8,498 nucleotides of DNA from Clostridiaceae bacterium UBA4839 (GTDB taxonomy: Bacteria > Bacillota > Clostridia > Clostridiales > Caloramatoraceae): positions 1 through 8,498 of the forward strand of contig DHEX01000098.1 in NCBI GenBank assembly GCA_002400085.1, read 5' to 3'. Positions within the stretch are counted from its first letter, which is position 1, and the number at the start of each line of letters is the position of its first letter. A program made the translations under genes and the position numbers. Below, in pieces: positions 1 through 5,829 of this stretch. The notes beneath the pieces are model-generated. The model saw only the letters and a list, made by a program, of their open reading frames with translations, did not search any database and was not told where the DNA came from.

Positions 1-434
1 GATAACTCCATACCTCTTTCCATACTTTCTAAGTTAGCCATTTGGATTTCTTCATCGGATAAATCTTCAATAGGGTCTATCATTGAAAGGAAATCATCTA
101 AAAGACACTTATACATAAAGCTTTTAAATGTAGAAGCTAAAATAACAAAATTATGTGTTTCATGGAGCCAAATTCCTACATAGTAATCATCAATATTTAT
201 GCCATATCTATAAAAGCAATAATAATCTCCATTTCCAATGTCTCCAAAAGGTACAAGATGAAAATCCATGTCTCCGGGAAGCCTTAATAAATTATTTATT
301 ATATTATCAGGGTATTCAAATCTGCAGCTTCCAAACTGCGAATCTCCCCCATGCCTAAGCATAAAATCTTTAAATTCTTTTGGAAGCATATACCCATATT
401 TCATCTCAAACTTTTCAAATTTAGCTGTACTCAT
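1..434 (-). CDS. SUKH (SMI1/KNR4) domain protein, 3' end outside window
   Basis: The ATG is at 434-432 and 144 codons read to the window edge with no stop, so only the extreme C-terminus can be missing. The N-terminal part has the SUKH pattern: an 'YGYMLPKEFKDFMLRHGG' stretch at about residues 13-30, then 'FGDIGNGDYYCF' at about 63-74, then 'YVGIWLHE' at about 85-92, where the acidic and aromatic residues of the fold lie. The last third is acidic (DPIEDLSDEE) and helical. SUKH proteins are small cytoplasmic proteins. Many act as immunity proteins against contact-dependent or polymorphic toxins, but stand-alone chromosomal copies of unknown role are common in Firmicutes. No toxin gene is visible on this side; what lies to the left is unknown. 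The ribosome binding site is modest (AAAGGAAAA about 7 bases before the ATG). Family assignment is fairly sure; an immunity function is not shown. Confidence 0.8.
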   Translation of the reverse strand, partial: MSTAKFEKFEMKYGYMLPKEFKDFMLRHGGDSQFGSCRFEYPDNIINNLLRLPGDMDFHLVPFGDIGNGDYYCFYRYGINIDDYYVGIWLHETHNFVILASTFKSFMYKCLLDDFLSMIDPIEDLSDEEIQMANLESMERGMEL

Positions 435-724
435 TTAGCATTTTCCTTTCTATTATAGAATCCCCATAAGATTATAATTGGTACCTTTTTAAATTTAAAA
501 TTCTTTCTGTTCAAATAATCAATTGGGTAAATTTCATTATCATTTTTATTTTAAAATAAACAGCTTGTATTAGCTATATATATGAAATTATAACCTTTAT
601 AATATTTCAAAACAAGTGGAATACTAATATTCAAGCTTTAAATACTTAAATCGCCCAGTGTGAATTAAATATTTCTGCTAATTAAATTGTGCAAATTTCA
701 TAGACCATTTTCTTTATTATATAT
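435..724. other. Divergent intergenic region between the SUKH and DUF421 genes
   Basis: About 290 bases with stops in all frames and no credible small gene with a ribosome binding site. It must contain the promoters of both divergent genes. The minus-strand candidate is listed separately. For the plus strand I see TATTAT at 715-720 but no well-spaced -35 box, and no convincing sigma-F/G pattern. It holds an imperfect direct repeat, 521-537 and 685-701 (15 of 17 bases identical), each copy followed shortly by CATTTT. No terminator hairpin or riboswitch is evident. Confidence 0.5.
471..499 (-). promoter_or_regulatory. Candidate sigma-A promoter of the SUKH gene
   Basis: On the minus strand a perfect TATAAT (476-471) is preceded, 17 bases upstream, by TTTAAA (499-494), a 4/6 match to TTGACA. 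Transcription would begin about 30 bases before the SUKH start codon. A second TATAAT-like box at 457-452 has no good -35 partner. AT-rich DNA yields such boxes by chance, so this is only a candidate. Confidence 0.4.
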
Positions 725-748
725 TTGAATGTAAAAAGAGGTGTAAAA

Positions 749-1414
749 ATGATTGTATTCATTAGAACAATAATACTTTATGCCTTCGTAGTTATAGCTA
801 TGCGCATTATGGGTAAAAGACAAATTGGTGAGCTCCAGCCATTTGAATTGGTAATTGCAATAATGATGTCAGAGCTTGCTGCTATTCCTATGCAGGATCC
901 AGGAGTCCCTTTAGTATATGGTATTATTCCCATAGTAACATTGATGCTCATTGAAATACTTTTATCATTTATTTCTTTAAAATTCAATTGGGCAAGAAAA
1001 TTTTTATGTGGCTCTCCAAGTATAATTATTGAGCACGGGAAAATCAATGAGGAAGAAATGAGGAAACAGCGTTTTAATTTAACAGACATGATGGAAGAGC
1101 TGAGAATATTGGGTTATTTTAATATTTCTGATATAGAATATGGCATCCTTGAAGATAATGGAAAGCTAAGCATAATTCCTAAAGCTCAAGCTTCAAATGT
1201 AACAAAATCAGATTTAAATATTAAATCACCTGAAAATAAACTGCCCTTAAGTATAATTTTAGATGGAGAGTTATTGATGGAAAATCTCGTTTTATCTGGT
1301 CATGATGAAACCTGGCTTCAAAAAAAGCTTAAAGAAAAAAAGATTGATAAAATAGAGGATGTATTTTTTGCCATGATCGATTCAAAAGGAGAATTTTATT
1401 TGCAAAAGAGGTGA
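749..1414 (+). CDS. DUF421 family membrane protein (YetF/YcaP type)
   Basis: The start chosen is the ATG at 749, because AGAGGTG at 737-743 sits 5 bases before it. An in-frame TTG at 725 would place that ribosome binding site inside the gene. The 221-residue product has the DUF421 layout: two or three N-terminal membrane helices (about residues 3-20, 32-47 and 54-75) with the signature 'MGKRQIGELQPFE' at 21-33 and 'SELAAIPMQDP' at 41-51. A cytoplasmic domain with 'GKI' (97-99), 'LR..GY' and 'YGILEDNGKLS' follows, then a C-terminal region with 'ILDGELL'. These proteins are widespread in Bacillus and Clostridium and their biochemical role is unknown. YetF-type members are linked to spore inner-membrane properties in bacilli. 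The DUF4363 gene follows immediately, with overlapping signals, so the two are very likely co-translated and may form one complex. The family call is firm; a sporulation role here is inference. Confidence 0.9.
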   Translation: MIVFIRTIILYAFVVIAMRIMGKRQIGELQPFELVIAIMMSELAAIPMQDPGVPLVYGIIPIVTLMLIEILLSFISLKFNWARKFLCGSPSIIIEHGKINEEEMRKQRFNLTDMMEELRILGYFNISDIEYGILEDNGKLSIIPKAQASNVTKSDLNIKSPENKLPLSIILDGELLMENLVLSGHDETWLQKKLKEKKIDKIEDVFFAMIDSKGEFYLQKR

Positions 1415-1415
1415 T
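1407..1415 (+). promoter_or_regulatory. Ribosome binding site overlapping the DUF421 stop codon
   Basis: AGAGGTGAT lies across the TGA (1412-1414) of the DUF421 gene and 3 bases before the ATG of the next gene. This arrangement favours translational coupling of the two genes. Confidence 0.7.
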
Positions 1416-1418
1416 TGC

Positions 1419-1811
1419 ATGCGCTCAAATTTAAAGGTTTCTATCATTTGCATTGCTATTGTTTCAATAATAATTTTTTCATGTCTATCTATTAGCAGGT
1501 ATCTTGAAGTATCTGCTGATAAGATGCTTGATGATATAATAGAAGTTGAAGATTACATTAATAATGATAAATGGGATGATGCATATAATAAAATTGTATA
1601 TATAAGTATTGAATGGGAAAAAACAGAAAAGGTTTGGAGTACAATAGTAAATCATCATGAAATAGACAACATCACTATTTCACTAATAGAATCCGAAAAG
1701 TATGTAAAATATAAGGATAAAATGATGTCTGAAACATCCTTATCCTCTTTAAAACACTATATTAATCATATTCCTAAAATGGAGCTTTTAAATTTAAAAA
1801 ATGTTTTATAA
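1419..1811 (+). CDS. DUF4363 family membrane-anchored protein
   Basis: A 130-residue protein with one N-terminal membrane helix (about residues 7-25) and a helical, probably extracytoplasmic domain. The hallmarks of the DUF4363 family are visible: a 'W.KTEKVW' segment at about 66-73, the 'NHHEIDNI' motif at 78-85, a 'KDKMMSETSLSSLKHYI' helix and the C-terminal 'LLNLKNV' ending typical of the family. The start is 4 bases after the DUF421 stop and uses the ribosome binding site overlapping that stop. DUF4363 genes are often found next to DUF421 genes in clostridia, which fits a two-component membrane assembly. The function is unknown. No clear intrinsic terminator follows, so some read-through into the fba leader is possible. 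Confidence 0.85.
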   Translation: MRSNLKVSIICIAIVSIIIFSCLSISRYLEVSADKMLDDIIEVEDYINNDKWDDAYNKIVYISIEWEKTEKVWSTIVNHHEIDNITISLIESEKYVKYKDKMMSETSLSSLKHYINHIPKMELLNLKNVL

Positions 1812-1816
1812 TTTTC

Positions 1817-1845
1817 TTTCCATATACTATAATATGTTATATAAT
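1817..1845 (+). promoter_or_regulatory. Candidate sigma-A promoter of fba
   Basis: A perfect TATAAT at 1840-1845 has TTTCCA (4/6 to TTGACA) at 1817-1822 with a 17-base spacer. Transcription would start near 1852. A second TATAAT at 1828-1833, with TTTATA at 1805-1810 and also a 17-base spacer, is an alternative. Either would place the palindromic element at 1862-1886 just downstream of the transcription start. Confidence 0.5.
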
Positions 1846-1861
1846 ATAGATGCAATGGAGA

Positions 1862-1886
1862 TGTCCACCTAGGACAAAATTTGTCC
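1862..1886 (+). promoter_or_regulatory. Probable CggR-type operator in the fba leader
   Basis: The element reads TGTCC, 4 bases, AGGAC, 6 bases, TGTCC. Its right half is a perfect odd-centred palindrome, GGACAAA-A-TTTGTCC (1872-1886). The Bacillus CggR operator, as known from the gapA operon, is GGGAC-N6-TGTCC repeated, with TGTCC and the following GGGAC four bases apart, and it lies downstream of the transcription start. Spacing and position match here; the outermost left half-site (about 1851-1855) is degenerate. CggR represses central glycolytic genes and is released by fructose-1,6-bisphosphate, the substrate of this aldolase, which makes the assignment biologically sensible. The regulator gene is not in the window. 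Confidence 0.55.
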
Positions 1887-1920
1887 CATTTATTATTCAC
1901 AATTAAATAATAAATCAATA

Positions 1921-1955
1921 AATAGTATCATATATATTAAATGTGATATACTATT
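1921..1955 (+). other. Inverted repeat in the fba 5' leader
   Basis: AATAGTAT (1921-1928) is complementary to ATACTATT (1948-1955), separated by 19 AT-rich bases. It could form a weak hairpin 15 bases before the Shine-Dalgarno sequence AGGAGGG (1971-1977). It may be an mRNA-stabilising stem or a second regulatory dyad. There is no U-tract, so it is not a terminator. Confidence 0.4.
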
Positions 1956-1982
1956 CAATTATAATTATTAAGGAGGGTTATT

Positions 1983-2912
1983 ATGCCACTTATAACTTCA
2001 AAAGAAATATTTAAAAAGGCATATCGTGGAGGGTATGCAATAGGAGCATTTAACGTTAATAACATGGAAATAATACAGGGTATTGTAGAAGCCGCAAAAG
2101 AAGAAAAATCTCCTGTTATACTTCAGGTTTCTGGTGGTGCACTAAAATATGCAAATCCAATATATTTAAAGAAATTAGTTGAAGCTGCTATTGAAGATAC
2201 AGATCTTCCAATTGTACTTCATCTTGATCATGGTGCAAACTTTGACATATGCAAAAAATGTGTTGATCTGGGGTTCACATCTGTTATGATTGATGGTTCA
2301 AAATATCCATTTGAAGAAAATATAAGAGTTACAAAGGAAGTTGTTGAATATGCACATTCAAAGGGTGTTGTTGTTGAAGCTGAACTTGGAAAGCTTGCCG
2401 GTGTAGAGGATGCCGTTAAGGTAAATAAAAAGGAAGCAACTTATACAGACCCAGATGAAGCTGTTGAATTTGTTGAAAGAACTGGCATAGATTCCCTTGC
2501 AGTAGCTATTGGAACAAGCCACGGTGCATATAAGTTTAAAGGAACTCCTTCACTTGACTTTGAAAGGCTTGAAATAATAACTAAAAAATTAGATGGATTC
2601 CCACTAGTTCTGCATGGTGCTTCAACAGTAATGCCTGAATTTGTTGCTAAATGCAATGAATTTGGCGGAAAATTACCTGGAGCTCAGGGAGTCCCTGAAG
2701 ATATGCTAAGGCGTGCTGCAACTCTTGGAGTTTGCAAAATAAATGTTGATACTGATTTAAGACTTGCAATGACTGCAACAATAAGAGAATATTTTGCAAA
2801 ACATCCTGAAGATTTTGACCCAAGAAAATATTTAGGGCCAGCAAGGGATGCAATAAAAGAAATGGTTAAACATAAAATTAAAGATGTTTTAGGATCAAGC
2901 AATACACTATAA
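1983..2912 (+). CDS. fba: Class II fructose-1,6-bisphosphate aldolase
   Basis: This cytoplasmic zinc enzyme reversibly splits fructose-1,6-bisphosphate into dihydroxyacetone phosphate and glyceraldehyde-3-phosphate in glycolysis and gluconeogenesis. The 309-residue length is usual for the short class II form in Firmicutes. Visible active-site elements include 'AFNVNN' at 22-27, 'HLDHG' at 80-84 (catalytic Asp82, zinc ligand His83), Glu134 in 'VEAELG', 'GTSHGAYKF' with His180 and 'LHGAST' with His211 (zinc ligands), and 'INVDTDLR' at 253-260 (phosphate binding). The start is clear: ATG 5 bases after AGGAGGG (1971-1977). The gene stands alone between its own promoter region and a strong terminator. 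A CggR-like operator in the leader suggests control by glycolytic flux. A tagatose-bisphosphate or related aldolase is possible in principle, but the sequence is typical of glycolytic Fba. Confidence 0.96.
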   Translation: MPLITSKEIFKKAYRGGYAIGAFNVNNMEIIQGIVEAAKEEKSPVILQVSGGALKYANPIYLKKLVEAAIEDTDLPIVLHLDHGANFDICKKCVDLGFTSVMIDGSKYPFEENIRVTKEVVEYAHSKGVVVEAELGKLAGVEDAVKVNKKEATYTDPDEAVEFVERTGIDSLAVAIGTSHGAYKFKGTPSLDFERLEIITKKLDGFPLVLHGASTVMPEFVAKCNEFGGKLPGAQGVPEDMLRRAATLGVCKINVDTDLRLAMTATIREYFAKHPEDFDPRKYLGPARDAIKEMVKHKIKDVLGSSNTL

Positions 2913-2940
2913 AAAAATGCGGCAATGCCGCATTTTTTTA
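2911..2940. terminator. Bidirectional intrinsic terminator between fba and the LCP gene
   Basis: The stem ATGCGGC (2917-2923) and GCCGCAT (2927-2933) with loop AAT is flanked by six or more A on the left and seven T on the right. It therefore works in both directions, ending fba (its stop is at 2910-2912) and the convergent five-gene cluster whose last stop is at 2958-2956. Confidence 0.93.
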
Positions 2941-2955
2941 TTTTCTGTCCATATT

Positions 2956-4182
2956 TTATGGTGTAGCTGTTTCACCAGTATTTTCTTCTTCGCTGCTATC
3001 CTTTTCTTCATTCTTGGTCTCATCTTTATTATCTTTTTTATCTGTCTTATCCTCTTCATTATTTGTTTCAGTTTTAGTATTTGGAATCCTTACAGCATCT
3101 GGTGGAATTACAATATTAACTGTGGATCTTCTTTGGCCCCTCTTGTCTATGGCTACGTCTTTTGAATGAAAATTATTTGCCATATAAGCAGGCACATCGG
3201 ACGCAAGCCCACTGCCGCTTGAAAAAATAAAATGCTCTAATGCTGCAACATTTTTTTCCACATCAGGTACTAATACATCTGCTCCATATATATTCATACC
3301 TTTAAAAGCTCCATCAACAGGAATTCTTATACTTTCAACTGGTGCGCTGCTATATTTATATGCTGTATAACAAAGGTTCATAAGCTTTGATGTTGGAATG
3401 TTAGTTTTAACATAAGGAAGAATGGAACTTATTACCTCAGTCAATTTCACAAAGTTTATTTTCCTCATTTTTTCAACAAGTAGGGATAAAACTTTTCTCT
3501 GTCTTTCTGTTCTTTCAAAATCACTATTTCCTACCTTTCTAATTCTGCAATAAGAAAGAGTTTGCTGGCCATTTAAATGCTGAACTCCTGCCCCTTTTAG
3601 AAGGTCAGCATTTCTCCCGTTTACTTCTTTAATAAATTTATTTATTTCATTTACCTCATAAGGTTTAACTTCAAGATCTACCCCCCCAAGCTTGTCAACA
3701 ACCTCTTGAAATGCTTTAAAATCAACTGATACATAATATGAAACATTAGCATTAAATACATTATTCACAGTTTTCAAAAGAAGTTCCGGCCCGCCATCAA
3801 AGTAGGATTCATTTATCCTTGACTGTCCATAACCTTCAATTGGAACATATAAATCTCTCATTATAGATGTAAGCTTAATTTTTCTATTTTGGCCATCTAA
3901 TGTTCCTAAAATTATAGAATCTGTCCTTGATTTTTCTTCTCCTTCTCTTGCATCAACTCCAATAAGCATTACATTTATTATTCCTTTTTCTTCTGCCATT
4001 TCTGCTTTTTCTTTTCCAAATTTATCTGTTATAATATCAGTTTTATTAGGCACATATATTTTATTTTTAACATATTGAAAAGCCCAAAAAAATCCTATAG
4101 CCACTGCTGATAAAACTGCAATCAATATATATGTATACTTTCGGGACTTTTTAGCATGCTTTTCTTTATTAGTTCTTCCCAT
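2956..4182 (-). CDS. LCP (LytR-CpsA-Psr) family cell-wall polymer transferase
   Basis: LCP enzymes work on the outer face of the membrane and move lipid-linked anionic polymers (teichoic acid, capsule or other glycans) onto peptidoglycan. This 408-residue protein has a short basic cytoplasmic start, one membrane helix (about 17-36) and the LCP catalytic domain (about 68-245). Key residues are visible: Arg86 and Asp88 in 'SRTDSIIL', Arg109-Asp110 in 'MRDLYVPI', 'RINESYFDGG' at 122-131, 'YCRIRKVGNSDFERTERQR' at 211-229 with Arg213, Arg226 and Arg229. The last 40 residues or so (about 369-408) are a highly charged Glu/Asp/Lys/Asn/Thr tail of low complexity, probably a disordered extension in the wall. 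The start ATG is supported by GAGGTGG 5 bases upstream. It is the last gene of the minus-strand cluster, 21 bases after the preceding gene. The polymer substrate cannot be told from sequence. Confidence 0.93.
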   Translation of the reverse strand: MGRTNKEKHAKKSRKYTYILIAVLSAVAIGFFWAFQYVKNKIYVPNKTDIITDKFGKEKAEMAEEKGIINVMLIGVDAREGEEKSRTDSIILGTLDGQNRKIKLTSIMRDLYVPIEGYGQSRINESYFDGGPELLLKTVNNVFNANVSYYVSVDFKAFQEVVDKLGGVDLEVKPYEVNEINKFIKEVNGRNADLLKGAGVQHLNGQQTLSYCRIRKVGNSDFERTERQRKVLSLLVEKMRKINFVKLTEVISSILPYVKTNIPTSKLMNLCYTAYKYSSAPVESIRIPVDGAFKGMNIYGADVLVPDVEKNVAALEHFIFSSGSGLASDVPAYMANNFHSKDVAIDKRGQRRSTVNIVIPPDAVRIPNTKTETNNEEDKTDKKDNKDETKNEEKDSSEEENTGETATP

Positions 4183-4203
4183 TAGACCACCTCACTATTT
4201 TTA

Positions 4204-4692
4204 TTAACATCTTCTTACTATGTTATAAATATTAATAAGACTTAATAATTTTTCATCTGGTGATATGTAATAAGCTTTACTTGCAGAGACTATTGTATAT
4301 ACTTCACCCTTATTATCCCATGGGATACAATTTTGTGGCTTATTGCCTTTTGCAATCTTTATGTCAGATTTTTTACCAAAGGCTTCAAAATTTTTCACAT
4401 CTTCATCAAATAATGTTCTTCTTTTATTCATATTATATATAATATCTATTACTAAATTCCCATTAGTAAAAGTATATTCATATTCCTTGTATGAATTGTT
4501 TCTAAAATATTTAAACAGAAAAGACAGTGCTATTATAATTATGGAAAATATAGTAAGCCCTACATTGAAAGAAATTGTAGCAAGGAAAAAATACAATAAT
4601 CCTCCAATTAAAAATATCCAATTAAGTATGTTTAAAGTTGTATATTTAAGGCTTTTTTTTGTTGTTAAAAGTTGTTCATAAAACCTATCCAT
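4204..4692 (-). CDS. Two-helix membrane protein, DUF6106-like
   Basis: A 162-residue protein starting 'MDRFYEQLL' with two adjacent membrane helices (about 21-40 and 44-62) and then a soluble C-terminal domain rich in beta-type sequence: 'YEYTFTNGNLVIDIIYNMNKRR' region, 'FEAFGKKSD' at 102-110 and 'YYISPDEKLL' at 141-150. The overall pattern fits the clostridial DUF6106 family, recognised from memory rather than by a search. The domain after the helix hairpin looks like the small beta domains of YcxB-like membrane proteins. The ribosome binding site AAGGGGGAA lies about 6 bases before the ATG. The gene begins 12 bases after the stop of the polytopic membrane protein and ends 21 bases before the LCP gene, so it is within the operon. 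Function is unknown; an envelope-associated role is inferred from the neighbours. Confidence 0.8.
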   Translation of the reverse strand: MDRFYEQLLTTKKSLKYTTLNILNWIFLIGGLLYFFLATISFNVGLTIFSIIIIALSFLFKYFRNNSYKEYEYTFTNGNLVIDIIYNMNKRRTLFDEDVKNFEAFGKKSDIKIAKGNKPQNCIPWDNKGEVYTIVSASKAYYISPDEKLLSLINIYNIVRRC

Positions 4693-4704
4693 ATAAGTTC
4701 CCCC

Positions 4705-5208
4705 TTATAATTTTAGCAATCTATGTTTAATATAACCAATAAACTTATCAAAAATATAATCATAAAAATAAAACAATATTTCAAGAATAATTAGTAAAAC
4801 AATTTCCCCTTCCATAAGACTAAAAAAGCCTTTTAAATGTATAAAATCCTTAAACAGAAAATAAACTGCAAATATTGTAGCATTAAACCATAAATATTTT
4901 AAAATTAAGCTTGCTTTATAATTCTTTTTTTCTGAAATTAATTTTATAAATGGATAAATCCCAAAAAATCCAAACACTAAAGCATAAACCTTATTAGGCA
5001 GCAATATAACTGACAGGGCTAAGGATGCTGCATAGGTTAAAAGTCCTGCTTTAATGCTGCATTTAATATATGGGATTACCATAACAATTGTTGAAATAAA
5101 CATAAAAAAAAGCTTGCTATTTTTTACAGCAGTACCTACATATAAAAAAAGAACAACCAATGCTGCTGTAATTCCACCTGTTGCTGCATTGTTTGAGCTT
5201 TTATCCAC
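4705..5208 (-). CDS. Polytopic membrane protein of unknown function
   Basis: A 167-residue, very hydrophobic protein with about six predicted membrane helices (roughly 11-28, 32-48, 52-70, 73-92, 103-120 and 135-152) and a short basic C-terminal end. Distinct features are 'GGITAAL' at 11-17 at the head of the first helix, 'KAGLLTYAASLALS' at 53-66, 'LLPNK' at 69-73 and 'FGFFGIYPFIK' at 79-89. The pattern resembles small integral proteins of the YybS/DUF2232 or ECF S-component type, but I cannot place it firmly. The start codon is GTG (5208-5206), supported by GGAAGTGAT 3 bases upstream, which is one mismatch from the ideal GGAGGTGAT and runs into the stop codon of the J-domain gene. Close packing suggests co-translation with its neighbours. 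Confidence 0.8.
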   Translation of the reverse strand: MDKSSNNAATGGITAALVVLFLYVGTAVKNSKLFFMFISTIVMVIPYIKCSIKAGLLTYAASLALSVILLPNKVYALVFGFFGIYPFIKLISEKKNYKASLILKYLWFNATIFAVYFLFKDFIHLKGFFSLMEGEIVLLIILEILFYFYDYIFDKFIGYIKHRLLKL

Positions 5209-5211
5209 AAT

Positions 5212-5222
5212 ATCACTTCCTT
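5212..5222 (-). promoter_or_regulatory. Ribosome binding site deciding the GTG start of the membrane protein
   Basis: On the minus strand this reads AAGGAAGTGAT, close to the full anti-Shine-Dalgarno complement, and ends 3 bases before the GTG. It overlaps the TAA (5223-5221) of the preceding gene, which indicates tight coupling. Confidence 0.65.
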
Positions 5223-5829
5223 AGCAGCAAGATCCTCTTGTTGATAATTCACAGCACGAATCAGCGCACCATATCGTAGTACATATCTTACATGCATCGT
5301 TATCTGTCATACTTCTGTTCGAATTATAATTATTAGTATACATGGTGTTACTTCTACTTAGTTCATTAAGTGCCTTTCTGTATTCATAATTATTAGGATC
5401 CATCCTAACTGCTGTTTGTATATCATTATATCCCCGAGAATACCATCCTTTTTTTAATGAAAGCATCCCTCTTAAAAAATACCATTCTGCATTTCTATTA
5501 CTAATAGAATTTAATTCTATTTCAGCGCTTCTTAAATCATTTCTATTTATCATTTCTCTTATTCTTTGGTTTTTTACAAAATTATTATTATCATTTGATG
5601 TTCCATTATAACCTGTACTGTCATAACTGTTTTCTGATGTGCCTTTATTTTTTGTAAGATAATCGTAAGCTTCATTTATTTCTCTCATTTTTTCTTCTGC
5701 AAGGTCTCTTAAGGGATTATCTGCATACTTATCTGGATGATATTTTTTTGCCAGTTCCCTATATGCTTGCTTTATTTCCTCCTGGGATGCACCATCTCTT
5801 ACACCAAGCACTTCGTATGGATTTTTCAT
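5221..5829 (-). CDS. J-domain protein with helical repeat region and Cys-rich tail
   Basis: The start chosen is the ATG at 5829, with AAGGGGG (5844-5838) 8 bases upstream. A TTG further up (5853) would put that site inside the gene. The 202-residue product has an N-terminal J domain (about 3-62) with the essential 'HPD' at 31-33, which in this family stimulates an Hsp70 (DnaK) ATPase. A Ser/Asn/Gly-rich linker follows (about 63-83), then a TPR-like helical segment (about 84-160, including 'AEWYFLRGMLSLKKGWYSRGY'), then a tail with seven Cys at about 180, 183, 188, 192, 193, 201 and 202. It is not a general DnaJ: the Gly/Phe region, zinc-finger module and C-terminal substrate domains are absent. 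The Cys tail could bind zinc or a metal cluster, or be lipid-modified; this is inference. The gene overlaps the upstream DUF5685 gene by 71 bases and is 12 bases from the next gene. Confidence 0.9.
   Translation of the reverse strand: MKNPYEVLGVRDGASQEEIKQAYRELAKKYHPDKYADNPLRDLAEEKMREINEAYDYLTKNKGTSENSYDSTGYNGTSNDNNNFVKNQRIREMINRNDLRSAEIELNSISNRNAEWYFLRGMLSLKKGWYSRGYNDIQTAVRMDPNNYEYRKALNELSRSNTMYTNNYNSNRSMTDNDACKICTTIWCADSCCELSTRGSCC

Noticed and set aside
155..358. Plus-strand frame of 67 codons near the left edge
   Set aside because: It is antisense to the SUKH gene, which has clear family motifs.
725..748. TTG start at 725 extending the DUF421 protein by eight residues
   Set aside because: The strong ribosome binding site AGAGGTG (737-743) would lie inside the extension, and the family begins near the ATG at 749.
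778..1089. Minus-strand frame opposite the DUF421 gene
   Set aside because: It is antisense to strongly conserved DUF421 motifs and shows no start signal.
1812..1982. Riboswitch in the fba leader
   Set aside because: Too AT-rich, with no conserved aptamer core or terminator stem; the operator-like palindrome explains the only strong symmetry.
2441..2902. Antisense open frames within fba
   Set aside because: They have no ribosome binding site, no family resemblance, and lie wholly opposite a well-conserved enzyme gene.
2917..3165. Plus-strand frame encoding a hydrophobic, Phe/Ile-rich peptide
   Set aside because: It begins inside the terminator stem and is the complement of the acidic tail and the last part of the LCP gene; its composition results from that.
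4260..4681. Plus-strand frames opposite the DUF6106-like gene
   Set aside because: They are antisense to a gene with a good start signal and membrane topology, and have no ribosome binding site.
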